64,000 bases of DNA from Methanoculleus marisnigri (GTDB taxonomy: Archaea > Halobacteriota > Methanomicrobia > Methanomicrobiales > Methanoculleaceae): the NCBI GenBank assembly GCA_002503885.1, contig DASQ01000126.1, positions 1 to 64,000 of the forward strand, read 5' to 3'. The notes beneath the pieces are model-generated. The model did not search any database. It was not told the origin of the DNA and saw nothing but the letters and a program-made list of their open reading frames with translations. Positions 43,989-52,798 of this stretch are shown in pieces. Each line of letters opens with the position of its first letter. Position 1 is the stretch's first letter. A program made the position numbers and the translations under genes.

Positions 43989-44963
43989 TCAGGGTACGGT
44001 TACTGTCTGCAGGATCTCCTGGATGATCTGCTCCTCGGTTCTCCCCCGGATCCTGGCCTCGCTCCGCAGCTCGAGACGGTGCCGCAGCACCGCTGGCGCG
44101 ATCTCCTTGACATCGTCCGGGATCGCGTACCGGCGGTTGTCGATTGCTGCAAGCGCCTTAATCCCCTTCACGAAGGCGATCGAAGCGCGTGTGCTGGCGC
44201 CCACCCTGACATCGGCGTGCGTCCGCGTCGCCATGACAATATCCCGGATATAGGCGAGTATGAGTTCGTCGACGGTGATCGATCTGACGAACCGTACCAT
44301 GAGCCGCAGGGTTTCGACGTCCGTATGCGCATTGAGATTGTCGAAGAACTCCTGCCACTCCAGCTCGCCGGTGTTCACCCGCCGGAGGACTTCGAGTTCC
44401 CCGTCCTCGTCCAGCCGCTCCAGAACAAGGCTGAACATAAACCGGTCTTTCTGGGAGTGGATAAGCGGGAACGTCCCTTCGCTCTCGTGAATATTCTGTG
44501 TGGCGATGACGATGAAGGGGTCGCTGACGGGAACGGTGAAGCCGTCGATGGTCGCCTGCTTCTCGCTCATCGCTTCGAGAAATGCGCTCTGCGTCTTGGG
44601 CGTGAGCCGGTTGATCTCGTCGATCAGCAGGAAGTTGGTATAGAGCGGCCCCCTCTTCAAGACAAAATCCCCGCAGGAGGGTTCGAATACGCGAATCCCG
44701 ATGATATCTGCGGGTTGCACGTCGACGGCGCCCTGAACGCGCTGGAAATGGCAGCCGGAAAATTTCGATATTGCTTTTGCTATCGAGGTCTTCGCAGTGC
44801 CGGGAGCTCCCTCGAGCAGGATGTGCCCCTCGCTGAGCAGGCAGAGGTAGATCATCTTGACAACGCGCCAGTTGCCGACGAAGTACTCGGCAAGCTGCTC
44901 CTGTGTCTGCTCCCAGCACTCGACGACCTGCTTCAGCTGCTCCTCAATCTCCCTCGCGTCCAT
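43989..44963 (-). CDS. MoxR-family AAA+ ATPase
   Basis: A 324-residue AAA+ ATPase. The Walker A is 'LLEGAPGTAKTSIAKAIS', Walker B is 'FLLIDEINRLTPKTQSAFLEAM', sensor 1 lies in 'DPFIVIATQNI' and an Arg finger in 'SQKDRFMF'. A C-terminal lid contains 'RVGASTRASIAFVKGIKALAAI'. MoxR proteins remodel or activate partner proteins, usually through vWA/DUF58 neighbours as here. The ATG at 44963 is chosen for its GGAGG at 5-6 bases; it overlaps the DUF4350 gene by 20 bases. Confidence 0.93.
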   Translation of the reverse strand: MDAREIEEQLKQVVECWEQTQEQLAEYFVGNWRVVKMIYLCLLSEGHILLEGAPGTAKTSIAKAISKFSGCHFQRVQGAVDVQPADIIGIRVFEPSCGDFVLKRGPLYTNFLLIDEINRLTPKTQSAFLEAMSEKQATIDGFTVPVSDPFIVIATQNIHESEGTFPLIHSQKDRFMFSLVLERLDEDGELEVLRRVNTGELEWQEFFDNLNAHTDVETLRLMVRFVRSITVDELILAYIRDIVMATRTHADVRVGASTRASIAFVKGIKALAAIDNRRYAIPDDVKEIAPAVLRHRLELRSEARIRGRTEEQIIQEILQTVTVP

Positions 44964-45852
44964 GGAACCCTCCGCGCGACATCCGCTGCGCAACCGCCGA
45001 CAAACCGATGAGAACTGTCAAAATTAATAGTTTAAAAATGTTCGTTTTTTGAATTCCCTCTCGAACGTCGATAACGAGGCCCGAGCTTCCAGTCGCAGTG
45101 TGAGCCTGTTCGACGGCGAGGTGAGGGCGGAGCGCGAGAAGGTTTGCGATGAAGCGGGTATTGTCGCGCGACGCTGCAAGCTCCGTCATGCCGTTGATGA
45201 AGAGGCTCCCGTCCGCAAGGACGATCACCTCGCCCCCGCCGATCATTTCCCGGGCGAGGACGGCGTGTCTGCCCATCGCTTCGCCCTTGCCGATCTGCCG
45301 GTCGCCGTCCTCGTCGATCCACGAAAGGAGCGTCGAAGCCGCCAGAGTCTCGCCTCCCGTCAGTGCGGCAGGGCGGTTGAGGAGGAGCGTATCGACATCC
45401 TCAAGGAGCGGGTATTCGGCACTGCTCCGGGCAAGGATGAGGGCCGGATCCTGGTACTCCCTGTCGATGCTGGAGAGATTCCGCGCGCCGATACGGATGG
45501 AGGAGCCCAGCGCCGCCAGCAGTTCGTTGCCTGCAAAAGACTCGTCCGCTATGAAGATGGTGTTCCCCCCGGCAAGGTAGTCTTTCAGGGACTCTATCTC
45601 CGCGGGGTCGAACGGCCGGTTTGGGGCGATGATGAGGAGGATGGTGTCCCGTTCGTTCCGGATCGCGGTGCAATCCTCCATTATGGCGGCGTGATGCGCC
45701 TCGACCTGAGAGAAGAATCCTGATGTCCCGTTCCATTCGACATTGTACCGGCTGTACTCGGCGTCGGTGGTCGTCTGCTGGAAGAGGAGCAGCGTCGCCG
45801 CGATGATAACAGCGAAGAGCAGAACAAAGGCAAGCCGATTAATGCCGATCAC
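44944..45852 (-). CDS. DUF4350 / GldG-like membrane protein
   Basis: A 302-residue protein with a membrane helix at each end (residues ~5-25 and ~270-287). Between them lies a Rossmann-like extracytoplasmic domain: 'ILLIIAPNRPFDPAEIESLKDYLAGGNTIFIADE' and 'AREMIGGGEVIVLADGSLFINGMT', the DUF4350 pattern. In other organisms it is a standard partner of MoxR/DUF58/DUF4129 sets. It overlaps both neighbouring genes. Confidence 0.86.
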   Translation of the reverse strand: MIGINRLAFVLLFAVIIAATLLLFQQTTTDAEYSRYNVEWNGTSGFFSQVEAHHAAIMEDCTAIRNERDTILLIIAPNRPFDPAEIESLKDYLAGGNTIFIADESFAGNELLAALGSSIRIGARNLSSIDREYQDPALILARSSAEYPLLEDVDTLLLNRPAALTGGETLAASTLLSWIDEDGDRQIGKGEAMGRHAVLAREMIGGGEVIVLADGSLFINGMTELAASRDNTRFIANLLALRPHLAVEQAHTATGSSGLVIDVREGIQKTNIFKLLILTVLIGLSAVAQRMSRGGFHGREGD

Positions 45853-47605
45853 CCCGGAGGTGCGCCGTCACGGAGTCGAACAGTTCCGTTATCGATGCGT
45901 ACTCGCCGTCCGATACCGGGATTCTCCCGTATACGTGCCGTTCGTGCGCTGCAACGAACGCCTTGAGGTCGCTCTCCGGAACGCGTCCGTGAAGCAGCAA
46001 AAGCACCTCCCGCGGCGTGAGGGTATCGGGCCGGTCCGTGCCGAGGGTTCGTCCCGCTTCTTCCCGGAGCTGCAGGAACCACCGGTGGACGGCCTCCCGT
46101 CCCTCCCCGGACGACGTGGGAGGAGTGATGGTCGTGCGAACGGCGGTGTCTGCTACAACCACCGGCGGTTCCTCGTCGGGGGGCAGGGGTTCTTCCGGTG
46201 CTTCGTCCCGTCCCTCATCGTGCGATCTTACCGGGCGTCTCCGGGAATGCCGGAAGTAGAGCGCTCCGCCGAGGGAGACGGCGGCGACGAGGCATGCGGT
46301 CCAGAGCGTCGTGGTGAGGCGCGGGGTGAGCATATTTTCGATCACGATCTCCTGAATGTCGCTCTCTGAGGGGTTGAGGGGAAGCGAGCCGGGCTCGAAC
46401 TTCGCCTGGTACGCGTAGGTCGTCGGGTACCAGAGGTAGAACGCCCGCTCGTACCGCCCGGACTCGTTCGTGGTGATCGTTCCGGCAGGAATCGAGAAGA
46501 CGTACATATCGACGGTGGCATTCCGCACGGGAATTCTCGTGACCGTCCGGAGCGAGACCAGGAACGTTACCAACCGGGAGTCGTCCTGCCGCAGGAGCGT
46601 GAGGTCGAGGACGGTATCCTCCGCGACGACCCAAAACGACCCGAGATCCGAGTGGTGCAGGTAATCGGTCGCATAGACCGTATGAACGCCCGCCGGTATC
46701 CGCTCGACCAGGAACGCAGCGCTGAAGCATCCTTCCGCGTCGGTCTCGGTGGTGATCGCTTCGGTGCCGTCGACGAAGATCCCGATCGACCGGTTCGCAT
46801 GCACGGGGCCTGCATGTGTCCCTGAGATCCGGACGACGTCACGGTAGACAGCGGTCTCCGGAGAGACCGTAAGCGAGATCAGGGGACGATCTTCCGGAGA
46901 GACGGCGCTGCCGCCGGCGCCGGCGATCATACGGGCGGCCGCCTCCTGCTGCTCCTCCTGATACCGGTCGGCCTTCTCCGCGATCGCCGCAACGTCATCC
47001 ACGCTCTGCAGGTACCGGGTGGTATCCAGATCGAACCGGTCGCTGATGTCCAGGATCTGCGATTTCTGGGATGCGTACCGGTCCGAGAGATCGCGGATCT
47101 TCCGACGTAGTGCTTCTCCTTCGTACACCCTCGACGTGATCTCATAGGGATTGGTCGGGTCGTTCCACCGGATCTCCAGCCTTTCGAGTTCGCCGAACCG
47201 TTCCGTCGCGTTTTTCAGCCCGGAGAGATATTCCAGGTTCTTCCGGTTGCACGCGAGGAACGTGTCGATATCGGACTCGTCCATCTCCAGTTCGATCACG
47301 AGCCCCCGGAGGTCCTCGATGCCGTCCAGGTACGCACGCAGTTCCTCTTCGGATGCGGGAATGTTGTCCGACGAGAGATACAGCGTCACAGTTCCGGTCG
47401 CGTTGAGCAGATCACCCATCGCCTCGAGGACATCCTCCTCGCGCTCCTGCACACTGTGCTTCAGTACGGCGGGATTGAAGTGGTCGTCCGTGGACGATCC
47501 GTTCTCGGGGGCGTAAAGGACCGGTGAGGGGGCGACCGCGACGAGGCAGAAGAGAAAGAGTGCCGTGACGAGTGCAAACGCGGCGGCGAAGAGGACCGAT
47601 CTCAT
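45839..47605 (-). CDS. Large membrane protein with C-terminal DUF4129-like domain
   Basis: A 588-residue protein. It has a signal or anchor helix (residues ~5-25) and an extracytoplasmic part with coiled-coil-like helices near 'IRDLSDRYASQKSQILDISDRF'. Next are Ig-like beta domains ('VRISGTHAGPVHANRSIGIFVDGTEA'), a membrane helix near residue 455, a charged linker and a C-terminal ~90-residue helical domain ('WFLQLREEAGRTLG..TLTPREVLLLL') of the DUF4129 type found after transglutaminases. The ATG at 47605 overlaps the previous gene by 4 bases. Residues ~128-150 share a motif with the protein at 47931-48509. Confidence 0.83.
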   Translation of the reverse strand: MRSVLFAAAFALVTALFLFCLVAVAPSPVLYAPENGSSTDDHFNPAVLKHSVQEREEDVLEAMGDLLNATGTVTLYLSSDNIPASEEELRAYLDGIEDLRGLVIELEMDESDIDTFLACNRKNLEYLSGLKNATERFGELERLEIRWNDPTNPYEITSRVYEGEALRRKIRDLSDRYASQKSQILDISDRFDLDTTRYLQSVDDVAAIAEKADRYQEEQQEAAARMIAGAGGSAVSPEDRPLISLTVSPETAVYRDVVRISGTHAGPVHANRSIGIFVDGTEAITTETDAEGCFSAAFLVERIPAGVHTVYATDYLHHSDLGSFWVVAEDTVLDLTLLRQDDSRLVTFLVSLRTVTRIPVRNATVDMYVFSIPAGTITTNESGRYERAFYLWYPTTYAYQAKFEPGSLPLNPSESDIQEIVIENMLTPRLTTTLWTACLVAAVSLGGALYFRHSRRRPVRSHDEGRDEAPEEPLPPDEEPPVVVADTAVRTTITPPTSSGEGREAVHRWFLQLREEAGRTLGTDRPDTLTPREVLLLLHGRVPESDLKAFVAAHERHVYGRIPVSDGEYASITELFDSVTAHLRGDRH

Positions 47606-47868
47606 ACCAGAATGATCTCCACGACTTTCAGTGCAACGATATACCCGAAGATCGCCACGCCCGCCGCAATGATATACCGGACCCACTGCAGGTACCGTGG
47701 CCGGGAGAACACCGGATCGACCAGTACGACGACGACCAGGATCCCGATCAACCACAGGACGAAGAGGATCTCAAGGTTCAGGCTCCGGGCGAGAAGCATG
47801 AAGGATACTACGAGAAAGAGCCAGAGGGTCAGGGCACCGAGCGAGATCACCTTCTTTCCGACAGCCAT
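47602..47868 (-). CDS. Three-helix small membrane protein
   Basis: An 88-residue hydrophobic protein with three membrane segments ('ISLGALTLWLFLVVSFMLLA', 'ILFVLWLIGILVVVVLV', 'YIIAAGVAIFGYIVALKV'). No family is recognised. It lies in the operon between the exported protein at 47931 and the DUF4129-like gene (4-base overlap with the latter). Confidence 0.72.
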   Translation of the reverse strand: MAVGKKVISLGALTLWLFLVVSFMLLARSLNLEILFVLWLIGILVVVVLVDPVFSRPRYLQWVRYIIAAGVAIFGYIVALKVVEIILV

Positions 47869-47930
47869 GAGCCAGCATCCTTGCAGTATCGAATTCGTCT
47901 GCGGATAGATAGGATATTTATTGCCGACTC

Positions 47931-48509
47931 TTATGACCCTTTTGCTATCGATCCCGCGCTTGCGACGAGGGGAATTACCGTATGCACTGCGCTCGTCGAC
48001 GGAGCGTCGCCGTCCCGGTCGTCCGGCACGGGTGCCGGCGATGCAAGGAACTCCCGGATCTTCCTCTTGAGCGCCTCGCCCTCGTAGATCTTCGTATTCG
48101 TTTCGTATGGGTTCGATTCGTCGAGCCAGTTGATCTCAAGGCGCTGCAGCCGCTCGATCCGATCGTCGTCCGGGAGGATCGCGAGAGCACCCCGGTTCCG
48201 CCCGGCAGCGTCGAGGAACTGCTGCATCTCGGGCTCGGTCATGCAGAGGTTCAGCACGACGACGCTGACGGCGCCGGAACGCTCCATGATGCGATCGATC
48301 TCGGCGGCATGCCGCCTGTAATCGCCGGAGACGTCTTCCGGGGAGAGAGTGACGGTGAGAGTCTCCCGCCCCGGATCGTACGCGACGCCGGGCGGTGTCG
48401 CGATCTCTCCCGCGCCCGGGAGGAGGAGCAGAACGGCGACGAGAGCCGCTGCTGCTACGGCAGGGACGAGCCGGAGAAAGGGCGTGGTCCGGTCAGGTGC
48501 GGGTCTCAT
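47931..48509 (-). CDS. Exported protein, first gene of the MoxR/DUF58 operon
   Basis: A 192-residue protein with a signal or anchor helix (residues ~12-32). The soluble part contains 'LQRLEINWLDESNPYETN' followed by 'TKIYEGEALKRKIREFLA', which closely matches 'LERLEIRWNDPTNPYEIT..VYEGEALRRKIRDLS' in the large neighbour at 45839-47605. The two therefore share a domain by duplication. A GGTGAG site precedes the ATG. It is divergent from the ABC exporter gene at 48717, with ~207 bases of promoter DNA between. Confidence 0.78.
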   Translation of the reverse strand: MRPAPDRTTPFLRLVPAVAAAALVAVLLLLPGAGEIATPPGVAYDPGRETLTVTLSPEDVSGDYRRHAAEIDRIMERSGAVSVVVLNLCMTEPEMQQFLDAAGRNRGALAILPDDDRIERLQRLEINWLDESNPYETNTKIYEGEALKRKIREFLASPAPVPDDRDGDAPSTSAVHTVIPLVASAGSIAKGS

Positions 48510-48716
48510 TCTTACTCACCACGGCGTGCCGATCGATCTGCATCGACAAAAGACCCATATTCGCGCACGGAACGATGAGGCTTTCGCAACGAAGGCCCCC
48601 GCCGTCTTTCGAATCCGGCAGGGTTAAACCTTCCCGGCACCATCTGTTATGTAAATGGGGCCTGTCTTCTGAAAGGAAGGCTGTTCGCAACCGATCGTGT
48701 TGGAAACGGAGTAGCG

Positions 48717-50585
48717 ATGAGTCTGGCCGCGATCCACACCGAACTGAAGTACGCACTCTCGGTCGGCAGGGATGCCCTGTACCGCAGGTGCTCCGCCACC
48801 GGTACTCTCCGGCACCGGGACCTCCTCTTTTTCGCCAGCTATCTTCGGCCGGTGGCGGGACTCGGAGCACTCTCGCTGACCCTCCTCCTGGTCGCAACCG
48901 CACTGCGGGCGGTCGTCCCCCTGAGCGGAAAGATCCTCGTCGACAACATTCTGCTCGGATCGGGGCCCGAGAGCCTCGAAGCGTCACTGCAGGCACTGCA
49001 CCTCGGATTTCTCGCCCCTCTCGCCGACCTCGCCGCCGGTTCGGTGACCGGGCTCGTCGCGGCGCTCTGCGGCGTGATGATCGCCATCGGCACCATAGGA
49101 TTCGTGCAGCGGTACGTTGCGATCAGGTTTCAGCAGGAACTGTCGTTCCGGCTCCACACCTCGCTCTTCGACCACGTTCTCCGGTTTCCGCTCTCCTACT
49201 TCAAGAAACATCATACCGGCTACATCATGGCCAGGGTCTCCGACGACGTGGACGCGGTGCAGGCCCTCTTTGCGCAGCTGACGTTCCAGGTCTTCACCAA
49301 TGCAGCTCTCCTCGTCATCTCGCTCGCCATCCTCTTCATGCTCAACCCCGGGCTGACGATCGTCATCGCAGGCCTGTGCCCGGTATACGCCCTTGCGAAC
49401 CTGCTCTTCCGCAAGAGGGTCTATGCAAAGGCCTATACGGAGAGGGAGGCCACTGCCGACGTAAAGCGGGGGCTGCAGGAGGTGATCGCCGGTATCGATC
49501 TCGTGAAGTCCTTCTCGTCCGAGGACCGTGAGGTCGAACGCTTCTCAGGTCGGTTGCGGAACGTCTTCGATCTGCGCCTGCAACAGTCGATCCTGCAGAC
49601 CGCCTCCGGCTCGTCCGTCTCCGGGCTGTACTTCCTCGGCTCGCTCGTCGTCCTCTGGTTCGGCGCAGAGCAGGTGCTGCACGGGTCGATGACGATGGGC
49701 GACTTTGTTGCCTTTTTTGCCTATGCCTCCATGATCTCCGGGGTCGCGATCGCGCTCTTCACGCTCCCCGCTGCCATACAGCCCACAATCGCATCTGCAA
49801 ACCGGGTCCGCGAACTCTTCTCCATGGCTCCCGAAGACGGGGTCGGCTGCGACCAAAGCGCCCTTCGCCGCCTGCCCGAGGTAAATGGCCGGCTTGCGTT
49901 CTCGGACGTATCCTTCTCCTACGATTCGCAGAAGCCGGTGCTCAGAGACGTCTCCTTCACGGTCAACCCCGGTGAAATGATTGCCATCAGAGGCCTGAGC
50001 GGCGGCGGCAAGACTACCCTGATCAACCTTGTCCTGGGATACTACGCCCCGCAGTCGGGCAAGATAACGCTCGACGGAACGAGCCTCGCTGCCCTGGACC
50101 TGCGCTGGCTCAGGAGCAACATTGCCGCGGTCGCGCAGGAGACCTTCCTCTTCAACGACACCGTCGGGAACAACATCCGGTACGGCAACCCGGGCGCGTC
50201 GCACGCCGAGGTCGTCCGGGCGGCAAAGCTCGCGCATATCCACGATGCAATATCGCGCCTTCCTGCAGGCTACGACACGATCGTCGGCGAGCGGGGAGCA
50301 TATCTCTCCGAAGGGCAGCGCCAGAGAATTGCGATCGCCCGTGCATTTCTGAAGGATGCCCCCGTGCTTATCCTCGACGAGCCCACCTCCGCCCTGGACG
50401 AGGAGACCGAAGTTCGGATCTGCGGGTCATTGCGTCTCCTCGCCCGGGGCAGGACAACGATCATCACCTCTCACCGCACGCCGCTCCTGGCGACAGCGGA
50501 CCGCGTCTACCACCTCGAAGAGGGGAGACTGGTCCCGGACGAAGACTTCACGGCGGGCGCGGAAGGGTGTCGCGATCGAGGATGA
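48717..50585 (+). CDS. Peptide-type ABC exporter (fused permease and ATPase)
   Basis: A 622-residue half-transporter. A six-helix type I exporter membrane domain (residues ~35-330) is followed by an ATPase with Walker A GLSGGGKTT, Q loop 'AVAQETFLFNDTVGNNIRYG', signature LSEGQRQR (LSGGQ with Gly to Glu) and Walker B 'VLILDEPTSALDEET'. It resembles MsbA/bacteriocin exporters but has no N-terminal C39 peptidase, so leader removal must be done elsewhere, plausibly by the S26 protease encoded next to it. It starts at ATG 48717 with GGAG 5 bases upstream. Its end overlaps the S26 gene by 38 bases tail-to-tail. Confidence 0.92.
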   Translation: MSLAAIHTELKYALSVGRDALYRRCSATGTLRHRDLLFFASYLRPVAGLGALSLTLLLVATALRAVVPLSGKILVDNILLGSGPESLEASLQALHLGFLAPLADLAAGSVTGLVAALCGVMIAIGTIGFVQRYVAIRFQQELSFRLHTSLFDHVLRFPLSYFKKHHTGYIMARVSDDVDAVQALFAQLTFQVFTNAALLVISLAILFMLNPGLTIVIAGLCPVYALANLLFRKRVYAKAYTEREATADVKRGLQEVIAGIDLVKSFSSEDREVERFSGRLRNVFDLRLQQSILQTASGSSVSGLYFLGSLVVLWFGAEQVLHGSMTMGDFVAFFAYASMISGVAIALFTLPAAIQPTIASANRVRELFSMAPEDGVGCDQSALRRLPEVNGRLAFSDVSFSYDSQKPVLRDVSFTVNPGEMIAIRGLSGGGKTTLINLVLGYYAPQSGKITLDGTSLAALDLRWLRSNIAAVAQETFLFNDTVGNNIRYGNPGASHAEVVRAAKLAHIHDAISRLPAGYDTIVGERGAYLSEGQRQRIAIARAFLKDAPVLILDEPTSALDEETEVRICGSLRLLARGRTTIITSHRTPLLATADRVYHLEEGRLVPDEDFTAGAEGCRDRG

Positions 50586-51162
50586 GCCCGAACGGAGGGG
50601 AGAGACGCCATTCCCGATCGGCAGGGCGCAGCAGACCGATCATCCGCCGTCCGGAGAAGAGGTGCAGCTCGGTCCCGTCCGCCCGTTTGAACTCGACGAC
50701 CCTGACCCTGATGAAGGGTGAGAGGAGACGCCGTACGCTATTCGGGAGAGCGACGTCCCGACATCCGCGCCGGAGGAGGTGCCAGAGCAGGCGGCGGCGC
50801 CGGTGATACCCGCGCAGGAGAACGGCCGACCAGTGGCCGATCCGTCCGCCTGGCACCCGGACGCGCCTCCCCCTGCGCTCGACCGCGATCACCCGCCCTT
50901 CGACGGCATCGATCGGTAGCGGCTGCTCGTCGACCGACGGGTTGGCATCGCCGCGGGTGGTGAAGCCCATCCCGGAAACGCCGCAGATGCGGTGGACGAT
51001 CCAGCGCCCGTCCTTTTCGGAGCGGAAGAGCACGACGTCGCCGCGCCGGAGTTGGCCGCGCCGGTGGGCGGAGCAGACGACGATGTCGCGGTCCCGGAGG
51101 GTCGGGTACATGCTCCGCCCGGTGTACACGACCGTCCCGGGCAGTCGCCCCTCGCCGGTCAT
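50548..51162 (-). CDS. S24/S26 signal-peptidase-like protease
   Basis: A 204-residue protein. The nucleophile motif TGRSMYPTLRDRD (Ser17), 'RGDVVLFRSE', 'GRWIVHRICGV' (His57 in the position taken by His in archaeal signal peptidases) and 'TTRGDANPSVDE' are the S26 boxes in order. No membrane helix is obvious, unlike a housekeeping signal peptidase. The gene overlaps the HprK-like gene (ATGA), and proteases of this kind accompany RiPP clusters, so leader-peptide removal is a reasonable guess. An Arg-rich C-terminal half extends beyond the protease core. Confidence 0.85.
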   Translation of the reverse strand: MTGEGRLPGTVVYTGRSMYPTLRDRDIVVCSAHRRGQLRRGDVVLFRSEKDGRWIVHRICGVSGMGFTTRGDANPSVDEQPLPIDAVEGRVIAVERRGRRVRVPGGRIGHWSAVLLRGYHRRRRLLWHLLRRGCRDVALPNSVRRLLSPFIRVRVVEFKRADGTELHLFSGRRMIGLLRPADREWRLSPPFGLILDRDTLPRPP

Positions 51163-52124
51163 CCCGCTCTCACCTCCTCCGGGGGAGCAGCAGCCGCCAT
51201 CGTTTCCCAGAATCTCCCCTCGAGCGTCGCACGCAGGCGAAAGGCCGGGACGGCGGCGGCCAGAGACCACGCGTTCAGAAACACCTGCCGCCGCAGCGCC
51301 GCTGCACCGCCGGGATCTCCGGCGCTGCAGAGCAGATCGCACTTGTCTGCGGCTGAGCGGTAGAGGGCGGCGGCTGCAGCGCCGGGCGAGACGGGGACCG
51401 CTTCGTCGACGGCCGACTGCTCGAGAAAGAACACTCCCCCGACCGGGACATGCCGGTCGATCCGGCGCCACTCCCCGCGCTCTCCGTCCCGGATGTGGTC
51501 GCTCCAGGTCGGCAGTGCATGGGCCCGGTAGCCCGCATCGGTCTTCACGGCAAGGACGAGATCGTCGCACCACGACCGCCACGGCGGTGGCACCCGTCGG
51601 GCGCAGGTGGTCTTTCCCGTGTTTCCACGGCCCGCGATCAGGTAGCCCGAACCGTCCAGCGAGACGAGAGCGGCGTGGAGCGGCAGGCCTCCCGACCGCA
51701 GCGCGTGCAGGAAGATGCCGTACGAAACGCCGTCCATCTGGATGATCTCCCTGATACGTCTCTCGTGCTCTTTGTGCTTCAGCCGAATAGACGCCCCGAG
51801 ATCGCTGTCGCGCTCCCGGTCGAGCAGCCCGCAGACGACCGCCCCGCTCCGGAAGTGATGCCGCAGCCGCACCCAGGGAAGGGCGTACTCGATCCAGCCG
51901 TCCCCCGCACCGCGGCGGCCGAAATTTCTCCCGGTCTCGCGCCCGACGAAGCAGGTAGGAGGGGTGCATTCCCGCACGCGTTCAAGGCCGGTGATGGAGG
52001 CAAAGCGATCGGTCCATGCGCCGAGTTCCTCCTCAAAGCAGAGGGTCAGGCGCTGCCCGTCGGCGAGGGTGCACGCGTAGTTCCGGGCGAGGGGATCGGC
52101 TGTCATTGGTTCGGGAGTCTGCAA
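51159..52124 (-). CDS. HPr-kinase-like P-loop protein resembling ScmC of SynChlorMet cassettes
   Basis: A 321-residue protein. An N-terminal ~100-residue domain ('WIEYALPWVRLRHHF') is followed by a HPrK/PPK-type nucleotide-binding domain: 'LPLHAALVSLDGSGYLIAG' then GRGNTGKT (Walker A, residues ~165-172), and 'WCDDLVLAV' with an Asp pair. 'AHALPTWSDH' is a typical late motif. HprK-like proteins are regular members of RiPP clusters and may phosphorylate the precursor or another factor. It ends in a 4-base overlap with the S26 protease and begins 30 bases after the candidate precursor. Confidence 0.83.
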   Translation of the reverse strand: MQTPEPMTADPLARNYACTLADGQRLTLCFEEELGAWTDRFASITGLERVRECTPPTCFVGRETGRNFGRRGAGDGWIEYALPWVRLRHHFRSGAVVCGLLDRERDSDLGASIRLKHKEHERRIREIIQMDGVSYGIFLHALRSGGLPLHAALVSLDGSGYLIAGRGNTGKTTCARRVPPPWRSWCDDLVLAVKTDAGYRAHALPTWSDHIRDGERGEWRRIDRHVPVGGVFFLEQSAVDEAVPVSPGAAAAALYRSAADKCDLLCSAGDPGGAAALRRQVFLNAWSLAAAVPAFRLRATLEGRFWETMAAAAPPEEVRAG

Positions 52125-52154
52125 TCGGTCTTCGGGAGAACGACCCTCACCGGA

Positions 52155-52427
52155 TCACGGCCAGAAGTCGAGCAATCCGCCGCTGCACTTCCACTTGGAG
52201 ATCACGCCGAAACCCTGCCGGCATTCTCCCCCGAGCCACCACCCGGAAGCGCCGTATCCGTCCGCACAGTCCGGCCCCCAGCCCTGGTGGCCGGGGATAC
52301 TCCCGCTTGCGCACCCGCCGTACGCAGCAATTTCCGCCCCGCCGCCGAATGTATCCCCGTGACTGACCGCCAGAGTGCCTTCGCGAAGCGGGAATAATCG
52401 GGGAGTCTCGTAGTTTCTGCGAACCAT
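52155..52427 (-). CDS. Candidate RiPP precursor peptide with four CxxG motifs
   Basis: A 90-residue peptide. Residues 1-21 (MVRRNYETPRLFPLREGTLA and V) look like a leader with the YxxPxLxxL pattern that PqqD-type recognition domains bind. The rest is unlike a normal protein: ~20 Gly, 5 Trp (50, 63, 64, 79, 89) and 4 Cys, each opening a CxxG motif (CASG 39-42, CADG 54-57, CRQG 69-72, CSGG 81-84); the first three are spaced exactly 15 residues apart. It ends LLDFWP. It is first in line with the HprK-like and S26 genes and divergent from a radical SAM gene. No known core family is recognised. The start is the ATG at 52427, with only a weak ribosome site. Confidence 0.72.
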   Translation of the reverse strand: MVRRNYETPRLFPLREGTLAVSHGDTFGGGAEIAAYGGCASGSIPGHQGWGPDCADGYGASGWWLGGECRQGFGVISKWKCSGGLLDFWP

Positions 52428-52798
52428 GGTATCTCATCGTTTTTGCAGGTTTTTTCCGTCTGTCGGAGCACTTTCTGCAGATACGAGCCCCGCTGACCGC
52501 CCGGTCGGGATCAATTGAAATTATTTACTTCTAGTGTATGATATAGGTTGTGCCGGATTCCGGGTGCACCCGTAGTGCAGGATGAGGATTTTGAGAACAG
52601 ATATTCCGCAAAACCCGTCTGTTCGAGGGCAGTGTATCCCCACCGAAAATATCTCCGCGGAGGGGGATATTTACCGAACGCATAGTATTATCAGTCCGGA
52701 TTAGAAATGAAAACCAGGAGGAGGGCACATACGGTACGATTGAGGCATTTGCGGTGGCGTTTGCCGATACGAACCGATCGAGCGGAGGGCAAGAGGAG
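52428..52798. promoter_or_regulatory. Divergent promoter region between precursor and radical SAM genes
   Basis: 371 bases without a supported gene. AT-rich blocks at about 52515-52550 (minus strand reads AGTAAATAATTT, serving the precursor gene with a ~70-base leader) and at about 52665-52698 ('gatatttacc', 'catagtattatc', serving the radical SAM gene) look like the two promoters. An imperfect palindrome 'atatctccgcggagggggatat' lies at about 52649-52670 between them and could be a shared operator. Confidence 0.45.
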
